Origin: a virus
Strand: one strand, 5' to 3'
Virus record (IMG/VR): IMGVR_UViG_3300021961_000274
Location: 1 to 36,624 of that record
DNA length: 36,624 bases
The notes beneath the pieces are model-generated. The model saw nothing but the letters and a program-made list of their open reading frames with translations. It was not told the DNA's origin and did not search any database. This document shows positions 13,731 through 23,663 of this stretch, piece by piece (positions within the stretch are counted from its first letter, which is position 1; every line of letters begins with the position of its first letter). Position numbers and translations under genes: made by a program.

Positions 13731-15560
13731 ATGGTAAAAAAAATTGATTATAATGCTAGGAATTTCGCAGATGTAAGAAGACAACTGATAGAATTCATAC
13801 AAAAATATTATCCAGAAACATTTTCAGATTTTAATGACGCATCAGTAGGTATGATGTTATTGGAATTAAATGCTGCGGTAGGTGATATGTTATCATTCCA
13901 TACCGATAGAATGTTTAACGAGACACAAATAAATTATGCGCAAGAAAGATCTTCAGTATTAGAATTGGCAAGAACTTTTGGTTTAAATATTCCGGGGAAA
14001 AGACCTAGTATTACTATTGTAGATTGGACAGTTACTAATATACCTGTTAAGGGTGACACATTTGACATTAGTTACGCACCTAAAATATTAAAAGGTTCAC
14101 AAGCATCTGGAGCGGGTAAAGTATTCGAACTTTTAGAAGATTGTGATTTTTCTTCCCCATTTACTACTGGTGGAATACCAAATAGACTTATAATACCTAA
14201 TATAGATGGTACAGGTACTATACAAAACTATTCTTTAACTAAGAGAGAAATAATGGTTAATGGTATAACTAAAACATTTAAAAAAGTTTTAACTAGAAAT
14301 GACTATAAACCATTTTTAGAAATTATTTTACCTGAAAACAATGTATTGTCAATTGAAAATATTATAACAAAAGAAGGTACTAATTTCATTAATCAACCAA
14401 CCGAAGAAGAATATTCGGACTTCGATCTTAATTGGTACGAAGTACCTGCATTAGCACAAGCACAAGTGTATGTAGTCGATGAAAATGCGGTATCAGATAG
14501 AGAAGGTGTTGTTGTAGGTAAATGGAAAAATTCACCACAAAGATTTATTAAAGAATATACTGATAATGGATTTTGTAAAATTATATTTGGTGCTGGTGAT
14601 CAAGACACATCAGAATTAAATGAATTTGTGGGTTGTAGAGGACAAATAGAGAGGATAGGTAAAACAGTTAACAATTTATCATTGGGGGAAATACCTCAAA
14701 CAGACAATACTCTTTTTATTAGATATAGAATTGGTGGTGGTGAAGATAGTAATATTGGTCCAAACACTATAACATCATTAGGTACTGTTATTCCTATTAT
14801 AAATGGTGATGATAGTAATACTAATAGAATTATTGGACAAAGTATTAGTGTTAATAATCCTATTCCCGCATTGGGTGGTAAAGAACAACCATCTGTAGAT
14901 GAAATCAGAAATTTAATTAGATATAATTTTTCCGCACAAAATAGATGTGTTACAATAAAAGACTATCAAAGTAGAGTACCACTAATGCCTGGTCAATTTG
15001 GAGTTCCATTTAGAACTGGTGTGTATGAAGAAAGAAATAAAGTTAATGTTTCTATTTTAGCATTAGATGAAAATAGTAAATTAACAACACAATCAACTTC
15101 CGCATTGAAGCAAAATATTGCGGAGTATTTGGCGGACTTTAGAATGATTAATGATTATGTTACAATTAAAAACGGTAGAGTTTTAAATTTGGCATTTGAG
15201 ATAGATGTTTTTATAGAAAAGGCAGTACCTAAAGGACAAGTTATTAGTGGTGTTATTAAACAAGTTACAGATTATATGGATATTAATAAATGGGATATGG
15301 GAGATAATATCTATATATCTCAGTTAGTAGAAAATATTAACAATGTTGGTGGCGTATTAAATGTTACAGATTTAAGAGTATTTAATAAAGTTAATGAGAA
15401 TGGTAAGTATTCTCTTAATGAAGTCGCCCAGCCATATATTGATGATGAAACAAGACAAATAGATTTATTAGGTAGATATACATTATTTGGGGAACCTAAT
15501 GCTATGTTTGAAGTTAAATACCCTAATAAAGATATTAAAGTGACAATTTCCACTTCATAA
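13731..15560 (+). CDS. 6: Baseplate wedge protein, gp6-like (baseplate J family)
   Basis: The 609-residue protein should be the central wedge subunit that forms the baseplate iris around the hub. The N-terminal part (NARNFADVRRQLIEFIQKYY, then DFNDASVGMMLLELNAAVGD) is the typical start of T4 gp6 and baseplate J-like proteins. The RSSVLELARTFG helix follows, then the beta-rich middle. The C-terminal half carries CVTIKDYQSRVPLMPGQFG, matching the 'vTieDye.la' region of the J family, and ends in strand-rich repeats. T4 gp6 is 660 aa. It follows gp25 by three bases. I am confident in the family; exact partners are inferred. Confidence 0.88.
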   Translation: MVKKIDYNARNFADVRRQLIEFIQKYYPETFSDFNDASVGMMLLELNAAVGDMLSFHTDRMFNETQINYAQERSSVLELARTFGLNIPGKRPSITIVDWTVTNIPVKGDTFDISYAPKILKGSQASGAGKVFELLEDCDFSSPFTTGGIPNRLIIPNIDGTGTIQNYSLTKREIMVNGITKTFKKVLTRNDYKPFLEIILPENNVLSIENIITKEGTNFINQPTEEEYSDFDLNWYEVPALAQAQVYVVDENAVSDREGVVVGKWKNSPQRFIKEYTDNGFCKIIFGAGDQDTSELNEFVGCRGQIERIGKTVNNLSLGEIPQTDNTLFIRYRIGGGEDSNIGPNTITSLGTVIPIINGDDSNTNRIIGQSISVNNPIPALGGKEQPSVDEIRNLIRYNFSAQNRCVTIKDYQSRVPLMPGQFGVPFRTGVYEERNKVNVSILALDENSKLTTQSTSALKQNIAEYLADFRMINDYVTIKNGRVLNLAFEIDVFIEKAVPKGQVISGVIKQVTDYMDINKWDMGDNIYISQLVENINNVGGVLNVTDLRVFNKVNENGKYSLNEVAQPYIDDETRQIDLLGRYTLFGEPNAMFEVKYPNKDIKVTISTS

Positions 15561-15608
15561 TAATTACTTTTTAAAAAAATGAATTAGTTTTATAATAAAA
15601 TTAAAGTT

Positions 15609-15989
15609 ATGGGATGTAGTACATGTAAAAAATCAAATGAAGACACAGTTAACACAGAAGGTATAGACACAATAAAATTATTACCTGATAATCTATACGA
15701 TTTAACATTTTTTTTAAAAATAGTTACGTTTTTAGTTATAGTAGTTGCAATACCACTTATTATATTAGTATTAGTAGTACAATTGTTTCTTACTTTATTT
15801 TTACCTAAAAAATTACCTGCAGCATCTAAAAAGTTTAAAGACTTTTTTATGGGTATTTTTACAAAATATGCAGAATTTAAGGTAAAAAGAACTTTAAAGA
15901 AAAGAGAAAGACAATTTGAAAAAACTACTAACTATGTTAATGAAGAGATTGAAGAAGTAGAAATTTACGATAACGAAGATAAAAAATAA
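15609..15989 (+). CDS. Small membrane protein in the baseplate operon
   Basis: The 126-residue protein has an N-terminal MGCSTCKKS with two cysteines, a strongly hydrophobic stretch from about residue 34 to 62 (FFLKIVTFLVIVVAIPLIILVL onward, long enough for one transmembrane helix or a helical hairpin), and a basic then acidic helical tail (VKRTLKKRERQFEKTTNY, EEIEEVEIYDNEDKK). It lacks a clear cleavable signal peptide or lipobox. A membrane segment is unusual among virion genes. It could be a tail component that inserts in the host membrane during injection, or a non-virion protein such as a holin-like factor. Family unknown. Confidence 0.65.
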   Translation: MGCSTCKKSNEDTVNTEGIDTIKLLPDNLYDLTFFLKIVTFLVIVVAIPLIILVLVVQLFLTLFLPKKLPAASKKFKDFFMGIFTKYAEFKVKRTLKKRERQFEKTTNYVNEEIEEVEIYDNEDKK

Positions 15990-15999
15990 TGATTAGTAT

Positions 16000-18900
16000 A
16001 TGTCTAAGTCATACAGAATTAGGACAACACCAGGTCAAGAGAACAATGGTTATATACAAGTAAATGTTGATCTTAATCAAAACTATGATCACTTAGAGAT
16101 ACTAAGCCTTAAAATTTCTCAAAAAGACGATTACCAAAACTTTTGTGCTGATTATGGTGTAGTAGCGGGTAGAGTAATTGTCAATAATGGGTTCGGTGTA
16201 CCAAATGTAAAAGTTTCAATATTTGTTCCTGTACAAGATTCCGATTTAAGTGACCCAGTAAAATCTGCAATATATCCATATAAAGAACCATTTCCTGATC
16301 AAAAGAATAAAAATGGTGTTAGGTATAATTTATTACCTAAAAATCAACAATCATTTGATCACACACCAGTAGGCACATTTCCAAAGAAAAGAGAAGTATT
16401 AGATGATAATACAACATTAGAAATATATGAAAAATATTATAAGTACACAACGGTAACTAATGAAGCGGGTGATTATATTTTATTTGGGGTACCTGTAGGG
16501 GATCATTTCTTACATTACGATATGGATGTAAGTGATATTGGTTTTATTTCGATAAGACCTTTTGAAATGATAGACAAAGATGGTTATAGTGACGATTTAT
16601 TTAATAGTAGATTTAAATATAAAGGTTCTAATAACTTAGATAGTTTACCACAAATATTTTCTGAAAACATTCCTATCACAGTAGAACCTTATTGGTGTGA
16701 TAGTTTAAGTGTTGGTAGTGGTTTAGGTATTAATAGGTATGATATCGAACCAAATATATCAATTACACCTACCGCAATCTTTATGGGTAGTATATTTTCT
16801 GATGACGAAAAAGATTCATTAAACAAAAATTGTAAACCCGCCAGAGAGATGGGTAAACTTAATGAGGTTATCACAGGACCAGGTAAGATTGAGGCTATTA
16901 GAAGGACTGTAGATGGGAATATAGAAACATTTGACTTTAATGATAACTCTATAGATGATAATGGTAACTGGTCGGTATTAGTACCTATGAATATTAGGAA
17001 GGTTGTTACTGATGAGTTTGGTAATTTAGTTCCATCACCTGACGGAATTAAAGGTATTGCGACAGAAGGAGATTATAGATTTAGAGTGTCTATGGACGCA
17101 ACATCTAATGATAAAAGACTTAGACAAAGGGCGAAATATTTAGTACCTAATACAAACAACAACTTTAGTTTTGGGGAGTTTTCTATAAAACAATTAAAAA
17201 AAGATAGACCTTTTACTAAGAATGTACAATTAAGTCAAACAACTTTAGGTACACAATATGAAGATGACATAACAAACCAATATAACTATTTAGAAGAGTT
17301 TTTCCCTTTTAGATGGAAGAAAGTTTACACGGTAAAACAATATATTGGGAGAATGCAAAAAACTCCCATTGCTTTTGATCAAAAAGATGAATCCAGAGGG
17401 TTTATAGGGATTAAAGATATTATAAACGCAGAAGGAGTTAACAAATTCCCAACAAATAGAACAGACACAACAATTAATCCAATATATAGTATTATTTGTA
17501 TATTGGTTGTTTTATTTGGGCATATAGTAGGGTTCATCAATGGTATTATACAATTTATAAATGGACTTATAACTTTAATTTGTAATATAAAAATTCCTAC
17601 TGGAATATGTACAGAAAGTTATAAAAATAGTAGAGTACAATCGAGATATGTAGTTGAAAGGTGGAACGGTAGTGTTTGGGATACTGGTGGTGGATTTGCT
17701 AATGATGAAGGGGATAGTGCATTTACAACAGATATTGATGTTGATACAGTTAGTGGTGGTGATTTTGATGGTGGTTATGGAAATTGTGGTGATTTAGAAA
17801 CTCAAGTATTTAATGTACCTACACCACTTAATGGGTGGAAAGCTTTAGGGAGTCCATTAACTGTTTGTAATGGTAATAGTGGCACATATTGTAAATTTGC
17901 TGATAATCCTGCTACTGGACCAACTATAACTGGTGGTGCAATAGGACATCAAGGTAGATATCCTAAAGATAGTAATTTAGGAAATAATTGGGAACTAATA
18001 GGTGGTGATGCAAATGGATTGGCTAGTAGTTCTGCCGATTTTTGGTGTCCGAAAACAAGTTCAGGATTTGGACCAAATGGAGGATTATATTGTTACAATT
18101 TTGAGGATTGTTGGGATCCTGCAGGTGGTATACCTAGTAGTGAACCAGCAACTAAATGTAGAAGATGGAAATATGCCGATGGTAATGAAATAAAATTAAG
18201 AAATTGCCAGGGTGTTACTGATCAAGCAGAAAAGGCTGCATGTAGTAGTACAGGTGGGTTTCCATTATTTGGTAAGTGTTGGAGATTAAAAAGAAAATGT
18301 TTGTTCTCTACTACTCTATGTAATAATTGTAAAGATGGTTGTAATGGTGAAGAGTTTAATTGTTGTGGTAATAATGATTGCATAGAAAACCCATCAATAT
18401 GTGGGGGACCAGAAGACGGATGTTGTGGTGGAAGATGTTGTCAAAGAATAGGGTTGATTCCATTAAAGTGTGCAGATGAAGGTGTTGAATTAGAAATAAG
18501 TTTAATTAACTTACAAGGTTTTTCACCAGCTTGTAATAGAACTTATGTTAAACCATTTGCTTGTGTGAATTGTGGTGGTAGACAAACACCTGGCATTAAA
18601 GATTGGGCATCTTGTTTATTGGAACCTGTTGCGGTTTTCTTACGGATGTTAAAATTTGACTTTTATAATGATTGGGTGGGTGGTACATTATATTTCCCAC
18701 TAATAAAAAGACAATATAAGTTAAAAAAGTCAAAAAGGAAATTTGGACAAATTAAAAAAGACAAATTCTGTGATTTTGAATGTAAGGAAAGAGTAGGTTT
18801 TGAAAATAACCAATTCGGAATACCTGTTCCTGTTTTTAGTAATAATTTTCAAGGTAACCCAACATTTAAACAACATAGGATAAGAATAAGAACATTAGGT

Positions 18901-21408
18901 AACCCAGCCTTCCCTACAATAACTATTGGTGGTTGTACTGCGAGAGTATTATTAAAAAGAGCGACTGATTGGTATGGTACACCAGAAAATGATGCGGAAA
19001 TACCTAATTTGGATTTATCAGTGCAAGAATTTAAATTTAATGGTAGGGATAGTAATAATGAAAAATGTTCTATAATTTTTAACAATTTCTCGGAATTCCA
19101 AAACGAAATGAACGCGCAGGGTGTTGATTTTGACACACCTGAAAGAGAAATACAAACAGAACATGGGAAGCCTGCATATGTAGAAACAGAAGATTCTAAT
19201 GGGACATCCACTTGGAAAAATATTGGTGGTCATGCACACCATAGAAACATATGTGATGAAACTAAAATGGTTGAAAGAAAGGAATATTTTAAAACTTCTT
19301 TAGACTGTTTAAATAGTAGTTGTGAAGGCGCACAAGGAGATTTTAATGATGATGATAACCCATTAAATGGGTTTGGTCAAACAGACGATGATGGTGATCA
19401 AGATTGTTGGAGACCATTCCAACCTGAAGTAAGTAACCAATTAGCTGGTGGAGAAGATTATTGTAAATTAGTTTCGTGTAATCCTGATTGTGGTTCTAAT
19501 GGTGTAGCACCTTGTATTAAAAACAATACTGATGAATACACACAATATAGTAAAATAATTAAACATGGTTTAATAACTTGGGAAGAAGGGGAAATATATT
19601 ACACACCCTATATTCCACCACAAGATGTGAAATATAATGATGTAGAATATAAGGCGAATTTAATGTTACCTACAACAATTATGGAATTGGGTAGTAGTGT
19701 TTATTGTGATATTGATGATATCCCATTTATTATGGATGTATTACCACCTACAACATTTAACGCTAGTTACGAAGATATAAAGTATAGATTTGGACAAACT
19801 GATTCTAATTATCCTGGTCCTGATGGTAACGCTGGTACTACAGAAGATAATGGAATTTTTAAATCAATAACTAAATTTGACGATAAAAAAGATGTATCTT
19901 TAAATCTTAGGGCATATGTAGAGTTTGCTTGTTTTAAAGTAATTTGTGAGAATATTATGGCACCAGTCGTACAATCACAAATAGGTGTTGATATAATAGA
20001 TAAAAATGATATAGGTATAGAGATAGGTAATTGTTTTGTGAGATTTGATCATGATGATGAAGTAAGAAATTATTTCTGTAGAAGATTTAATGGTTATAAA
20101 GGGGGTGATTTATCTTTCCACCACCAAAGACCAGGATCTGTACAATATGAAAATGAGTATAACACATATCAAGACATAACTTTAACCGATGGTGTTAACA
20201 TATATTATCAGTTACCCGATGGAGATATTGTTAAATCAGAATATAATGATGGAGATTCTTTTACCCCTGGCGATGGTTGTGGTTATAGAAATACAAACGG
20301 ACCCACTGACTTTTTCTATGGAGTTGCACCGGGACAAACATCTTCATTTATTAACTACCCTAATGCAGACACCTCTTTTAGTGGTAATGGAACAATTAAT
20401 TTCGGACAGACTGCACAACTTGACGGTACTGATGAAATATTTATAGGTGTTGCAAATAGTGGGGGTGATATTTCATTACAAGATGACCCTAACAATGGGA
20501 GTACCCAAATTAAAGGTATTAGGTTTAATCGTAGTCAGACACCATATTATTTGTATTTTGGTTTAGTACCAGGAAAAACTGCGTTACACAAAACTGTTGG
20601 TAAATTCTTTGCGGATAGAATAAATGCAGTGACATTAGAAGGGTTAGGTGCGTCACCTGATAGTGTAGAAGAAAATATTAATAACACACCTAACATAAAT
20701 AATGTACAAGATAATACATTTAGTGTATTTAGAACTTGTTTGGGTGATACACTAATACAAACCATACCCGTTGGCGATGTATTATTAAATACTAATACCA
20801 CAGGTGGTGGATCACAAGGTAATAACAACCCATCTGGTGGATCAGGATCAAGTGGTAGTGGAACAGGTTCAGGTGGAGGTACAACAACAGGAGGTAATGT
20901 TGGGACTAGTGGTACAGGATCATCAGGTGGGGTAGGAGGAACGACACCTACATTTAATCCTGAAATCAGTTTTAATCCTTTTAGTGGTGGTATACCACAA
21001 ACACAAACAAATGATTTTACATTAGTAGACTCTTTTGGTAATACATTTAATAGTCCAGTTACTATAACATCAGCACCTTGTACTGTTTATGGTGAAGTTA
21101 CTGAAACTAGGAACTTTACAATAGAGTTAAATTCGGGTACTGCTACAATAAATGTTACTATGTATGGAGGAGGAACTTATAATTTATGTCCTAATACAAT
21201 TGGGTCAAATGGGAACGCATTTAACGTTTTAATTAACAATGGTAACGGAGGACCGATAAATCAAACAATAGTATCAGAAGTTGTTGGGGTATATAACAGT
21301 AGTAATCAAACTTATACTATTAACAATGTGGGAACATATGAGGTACAAGTTGAGGTTATACCTTACTTTAATTTTGATGGGTTTGAAATTAGCGTTAGTG
21401 TAAGTTAA
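16000..21408 (+). CDS. Giant baseplate/tail protein (1802 aa) with Cys-rich region and hydrophobic segment
   Basis: I recognise no single named family. Residues 1-50 (SYRIRTTPGQENNGYIQVN) lead into a carboxypeptidase-regulatory-like beta-sandwich at about 55-185, seen in VAGRVIVNNGFGVPNVKVS and NEAGDYILFGVPVGDHFLHY. A hydrophobic stretch lies at about 495-530 (IYSIICILVVLFGHIVGFI onward), able to span a membrane. A dense Cys cluster covers 767-814, with CC-x4-C, C-x6-CC and CCGGRCC spacings. A Gly/Ser/Thr-rich linker (about 1603-1647) separates a beta-rich C-terminal domain (1648-1802). The gene lies 10 bases after the membrane protein gene in the baseplate operon. A structural or host-penetrating tail role is inferred from position, size and domains. 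Confidence 0.65.
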   Translation: MSKSYRIRTTPGQENNGYIQVNVDLNQNYDHLEILSLKISQKDDYQNFCADYGVVAGRVIVNNGFGVPNVKVSIFVPVQDSDLSDPVKSAIYPYKEPFPDQKNKNGVRYNLLPKNQQSFDHTPVGTFPKKREVLDDNTTLEIYEKYYKYTTVTNEAGDYILFGVPVGDHFLHYDMDVSDIGFISIRPFEMIDKDGYSDDLFNSRFKYKGSNNLDSLPQIFSENIPITVEPYWCDSLSVGSGLGINRYDIEPNISITPTAIFMGSIFSDDEKDSLNKNCKPAREMGKLNEVITGPGKIEAIRRTVDGNIETFDFNDNSIDDNGNWSVLVPMNIRKVVTDEFGNLVPSPDGIKGIATEGDYRFRVSMDATSNDKRLRQRAKYLVPNTNNNFSFGEFSIKQLKKDRPFTKNVQLSQTTLGTQYEDDITNQYNYLEEFFPFRWKKVYTVKQYIGRMQKTPIAFDQKDESRGFIGIKDIINAEGVNKFPTNRTDTTINPIYSIICILVVLFGHIVGFINGIIQFINGLITLICNIKIPTGICTESYKNSRVQSRYVVERWNGSVWDTGGGFANDEGDSAFTTDIDVDTVSGGDFDGGYGNCGDLETQVFNVPTPLNGWKALGSPLTVCNGNSGTYCKFADNPATGPTITGGAIGHQGRYPKDSNLGNNWELIGGDANGLASSSADFWCPKTSSGFGPNGGLYCYNFEDCWDPAGGIPSSEPATKCRRWKYADGNEIKLRNCQGVTDQAEKAACSSTGGFPLFGKCWRLKRKCLFSTTLCNNCKDGCNGEEFNCCGNNDCIENPSICGGPEDGCCGGRCCQRIGLIPLKCADEGVELEISLINLQGFSPACNRTYVKPFACVNCGGRQTPGIKDWASCLLEPVAVFLRMLKFDFYNDWVGGTLYFPLIKRQYKLKKSKRKFGQIKKDKFCDFECKERVGFENNQFGIPVPVFSNNFQGNPTFKQHRIRIRTLGNPAFPTITIGGCTARVLLKRATDWYGTPENDAEIPNLDLSVQEFKFNGRDSNNEKCSIIFNNFSEFQNEMNAQGVDFDTPEREIQTEHGKPAYVETEDSNGTSTWKNIGGHAHHRNICDETKMVERKEYFKTSLDCLNSSCEGAQGDFNDDDNPLNGFGQTDDDGDQDCWRPFQPEVSNQLAGGEDYCKLVSCNPDCGSNGVAPCIKNNTDEYTQYSKIIKHGLITWEEGEIYYTPYIPPQDVKYNDVEYKANLMLPTTIMELGSSVYCDIDDIPFIMDVLPPTTFNASYEDIKYRFGQTDSNYPGPDGNAGTTEDNGIFKSITKFDDKKDVSLNLRAYVEFACFKVICENIMAPVVQSQIGVDIIDKNDIGIEIGNCFVRFDHDDEVRNYFCRRFNGYKGGDLSFHHQRPGSVQYENEYNTYQDITLTDGVNIYYQLPDGDIVKSEYNDGDSFTPGDGCGYRNTNGPTDFFYGVAPGQTSSFINYPNADTSFSGNGTINFGQTAQLDGTDEIFIGVANSGGDISLQDDPNNGSTQIKGIRFNRSQTPYYLYFGLVPGKTALHKTVGKFFADRINAVTLEGLGASPDSVEENINNTPNINNVQDNTFSVFRTCLGDTLIQTIPVGDVLLNTNTTGGGSQGNNNPSGGSGSSGSGTGSGGGTTTGGNVGTSGTGSSGGVGGTTPTFNPEISFNPFSGGIPQTQTNDFTLVDSFGNTFNSPVTITSAPCTVYGEVTETRNFTIELNSGTATINVTMYGGGTYNLCPNTIGSNGNAFNVLINNGNGGPINQTIVSEVVGVYNSSNQTYTINNVGTYEVQVEVIPYFNFDGFEISVSVS
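20806..20940 (+). repeat. Gly/Ser/Thr-rich low-complexity linker
   Basis: An irregular GGT/GGA/AGT-rich tract encodes a flexible linker (TTGGGSQGNNNPSGGSGSSG and on) of about 45 residues, just before the C-terminal domain of the 1802-aa protein. It is not a perfect tandem repeat. Confidence 0.8.
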
Positions 21409-21414
21409 AAATAA

Positions 21415-21428
21415 AATATTTATAGATA
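21415..21428 (+). promoter_or_regulatory. Late-gene AATATTTAT element before the 744-aa gene
   Basis: AATATTTATAGATA ends directly at the GTG start codon (21429). The second half, TATAGATA, is one base off TATAAATA. There is no leader between the element and the start codon, so a role in translation start is as likely as promoter use. Confidence 0.4.
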
Positions 21429-23663
21429 GTGGAAGAAACAAATAAAATATTATTAAATAGTCAAAGGTTACCTAACAATGTTAATGTCGACACCCAACTA
21501 CAATTTGGCTTAGAAAATACTAATAAACCTATACCTTTAAACGATATAGATACAACTGTTAGTCAGTATGAACAATTTTTAAAAGAAAGAAAAGAAAGTT
21601 CTATATATAGATTTTATGGTGTAGTTAAACCAGTTATTAGTAACCCCATTTTTAATAATAATATTAAGATTTACTTTGACGAAAATAATAATATAAAAAC
21701 TAAAGACATTTTAAGTTCTGCAATTTTTGAAAAGGACGGTTGGGTTGGTTTTTATAATGATGAACCTGATGAAGACGCATTACAATTTAACGACAATAAA
21801 AGTGCATTATGTAATTTTTCTCCATTTGATCCTGGTTATGATAGACTTACAATGTTAGATAGTGATGGTAGTCAAAACTATCTATTAAAAATACTTTACC
21901 CATTTAATAATAAAGATATAGTATTGGTTAAGAACAATGCGGGAAAATCTCTTAAAGATGGTATACCTATAATAGAACAGTTTAGTGTAGAATTAAATGG
22001 TTCACAATATGTTGGTTTTAGAACACCTATGAATCATGGTTTATCGGATGGTGATAGAATACAATTAAATAATTTTATAGATTTAACTTCACCTAACACA
22101 CTTAATTTAACTACTAAATATTATAGGGTATTTAGGACAGGAAATCAAGTTAATAGTGATAAATTTAGATCTTTTATATTAGAAATTAACCCTAGTGACA
22201 TTTCATTTACTATTGGAACATCTACAGTTAAAAGAGTTGTTAAGGATAAACCTTCACAATATTATGTTAGACAATTTAAATCAATAACTACAGATTATAG
22301 TGATTATGATTTATATCCTGCGGCTTATGGTGTTACATATTATGATGACAATGTTGCAGCGTTTAATTTTAAAACAGATATAGATGTTAGTGGTTTAGTG
22401 GATAATTTAGGGAGACCTATTACCGAATTATATTTGGGTATTATAAAAAATGATAACGACTCTGACCCTACAACTGCAAACTCACAATATTGGTTAAATG
22501 CAGTTTCAGGTTTATCTAGTACTTTAAACACTAGATTTTGGACACCTATTTCTGGGGGTTATGATTTAGAGAATAATGTGAATGTCAATTATAACGTTAG
22601 ATCGATTGGGGATCAAACATATGTACCATCCACATATTATTTAGGTATTGATGAATCTGATGACATATTTGATGGCGATATTGTTGAATATAATGAAAAT
22701 GAATTATTAGAAAAACCATTAGAGCCGATATATCATAGAATAAATACAATTTATAGAGAGTATTTAAACACCATAAATCCCGCTCTAGATAATAAAAGTG
22801 AGGGTTATCTTTACACACCCTTTAACTCGATTAAAATCAGAGAGTTTAGAAATTACATCAACCCAATAGTAGATATACAATCTACAATCAATGAGTTTAA
22901 TATAACTAATCCACAAGATTATCAAAATCTATTAAATGCATATCAAGTACCTAATTATGCTAGATTAGGTAATATAGTTAATGGTGTTACAACAGGTAAT
23001 CAGATATCGACAAATGTTTTTAGGTGGAGAGATTTAATGGATATAGGTGAGACAGATGTTTCAGGTGGAGGTGTTGACTATCCTTTTGAAAGTGGTGCAC
23101 ATTATTTATATCTTGATAAAAGATTTTATTTTCAAAGACAAGACCCACCTTGTGAGTATTTAATTATTTCAGAAGAATTAACTTTAGGTGCGTCCGACAC
23201 TAATAATCTTAATAAAAATAAATTTATTGAATTACTAAAATCGCCAACATATCTAAGATACAGTATAAACATACCAACAGTCTCATTAGATTCATTTAAT
23301 GAACAACCATCATTTATTAATCCATTGTTAGATGGGCAATTAATATTTAATGCAAATGCTGGTACTGATTTAAGTATATTACAACAAGTATTTAACAATG
23401 TGTTTAACATACCATTTAGTGACACTACGGGTTACTACAGATGGAATAGTAGTGTTAGTGCTTGGGAACCTATAGTTTTCACATTAGGGTCAGGAGTTTC
23501 TAATGTGGTAGATGTTTTAAACTACAATGGTTCTGCCGATTTAAATGTGGAAGTTACTTTAGTAGATTTTCAAGGAGAGTATGAGTTAGGTAAAAGAGAT
23601 GTTGCTGGTGGATGTGTAGACTTATCATTATTAAATCAAAATCAATTAGACGATGAATGTTGA
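21429..23663 (+). CDS. Large structural protein of unknown family, 744 aa
   Basis: The start is a GTG at 21429, directly after the AATATTTAT element; no better ATG lies nearby. The protein starts with a polar, Asn-rich segment, then KERKESSIYRFYGVVKPVISNPIF (about residues 51-74), and is beta-rich with many Asp/Asn/Tyr throughout. It has only a few cysteines, unlike the two giants on either side. No enzymatic motif is visible. Its place between two giant tail proteins, in the same direction and with an 11-base overlap into the next gene, makes a virion (baseplate or tail) component likely. Confidence 0.6.
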   Translation: MEETNKILLNSQRLPNNVNVDTQLQFGLENTNKPIPLNDIDTTVSQYEQFLKERKESSIYRFYGVVKPVISNPIFNNNIKIYFDENNNIKTKDILSSAIFEKDGWVGFYNDEPDEDALQFNDNKSALCNFSPFDPGYDRLTMLDSDGSQNYLLKILYPFNNKDIVLVKNNAGKSLKDGIPIIEQFSVELNGSQYVGFRTPMNHGLSDGDRIQLNNFIDLTSPNTLNLTTKYYRVFRTGNQVNSDKFRSFILEINPSDISFTIGTSTVKRVVKDKPSQYYVRQFKSITTDYSDYDLYPAAYGVTYYDDNVAAFNFKTDIDVSGLVDNLGRPITELYLGIIKNDNDSDPTTANSQYWLNAVSGLSSTLNTRFWTPISGGYDLENNVNVNYNVRSIGDQTYVPSTYYLGIDESDDIFDGDIVEYNENELLEKPLEPIYHRINTIYREYLNTINPALDNKSEGYLYTPFNSIKIREFRNYINPIVDIQSTINEFNITNPQDYQNLLNAYQVPNYARLGNIVNGVTTGNQISTNVFRWRDLMDIGETDVSGGGVDYPFESGAHYLYLDKRFYFQRQDPPCEYLIISEELTLGASDTNNLNKNKFIELLKSPTYLRYSINIPTVSLDSFNEQPSFINPLLDGQLIFNANAGTDLSILQQVFNNVFNIPFSDTTGYYRWNSSVSAWEPIVFTLGSGVSNVVDVLNYNGSADLNVEVTLVDFQGEYELGKRDVAGGCVDLSLLNQNQLDDEC

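Noticed and set aside
18849-19242. Two overlapping minus-strand frames inside the 1802-aa gene
   Set aside because: Both lie fully inside a continuous coding frame with domain structure; no promoter or start signal supports them.
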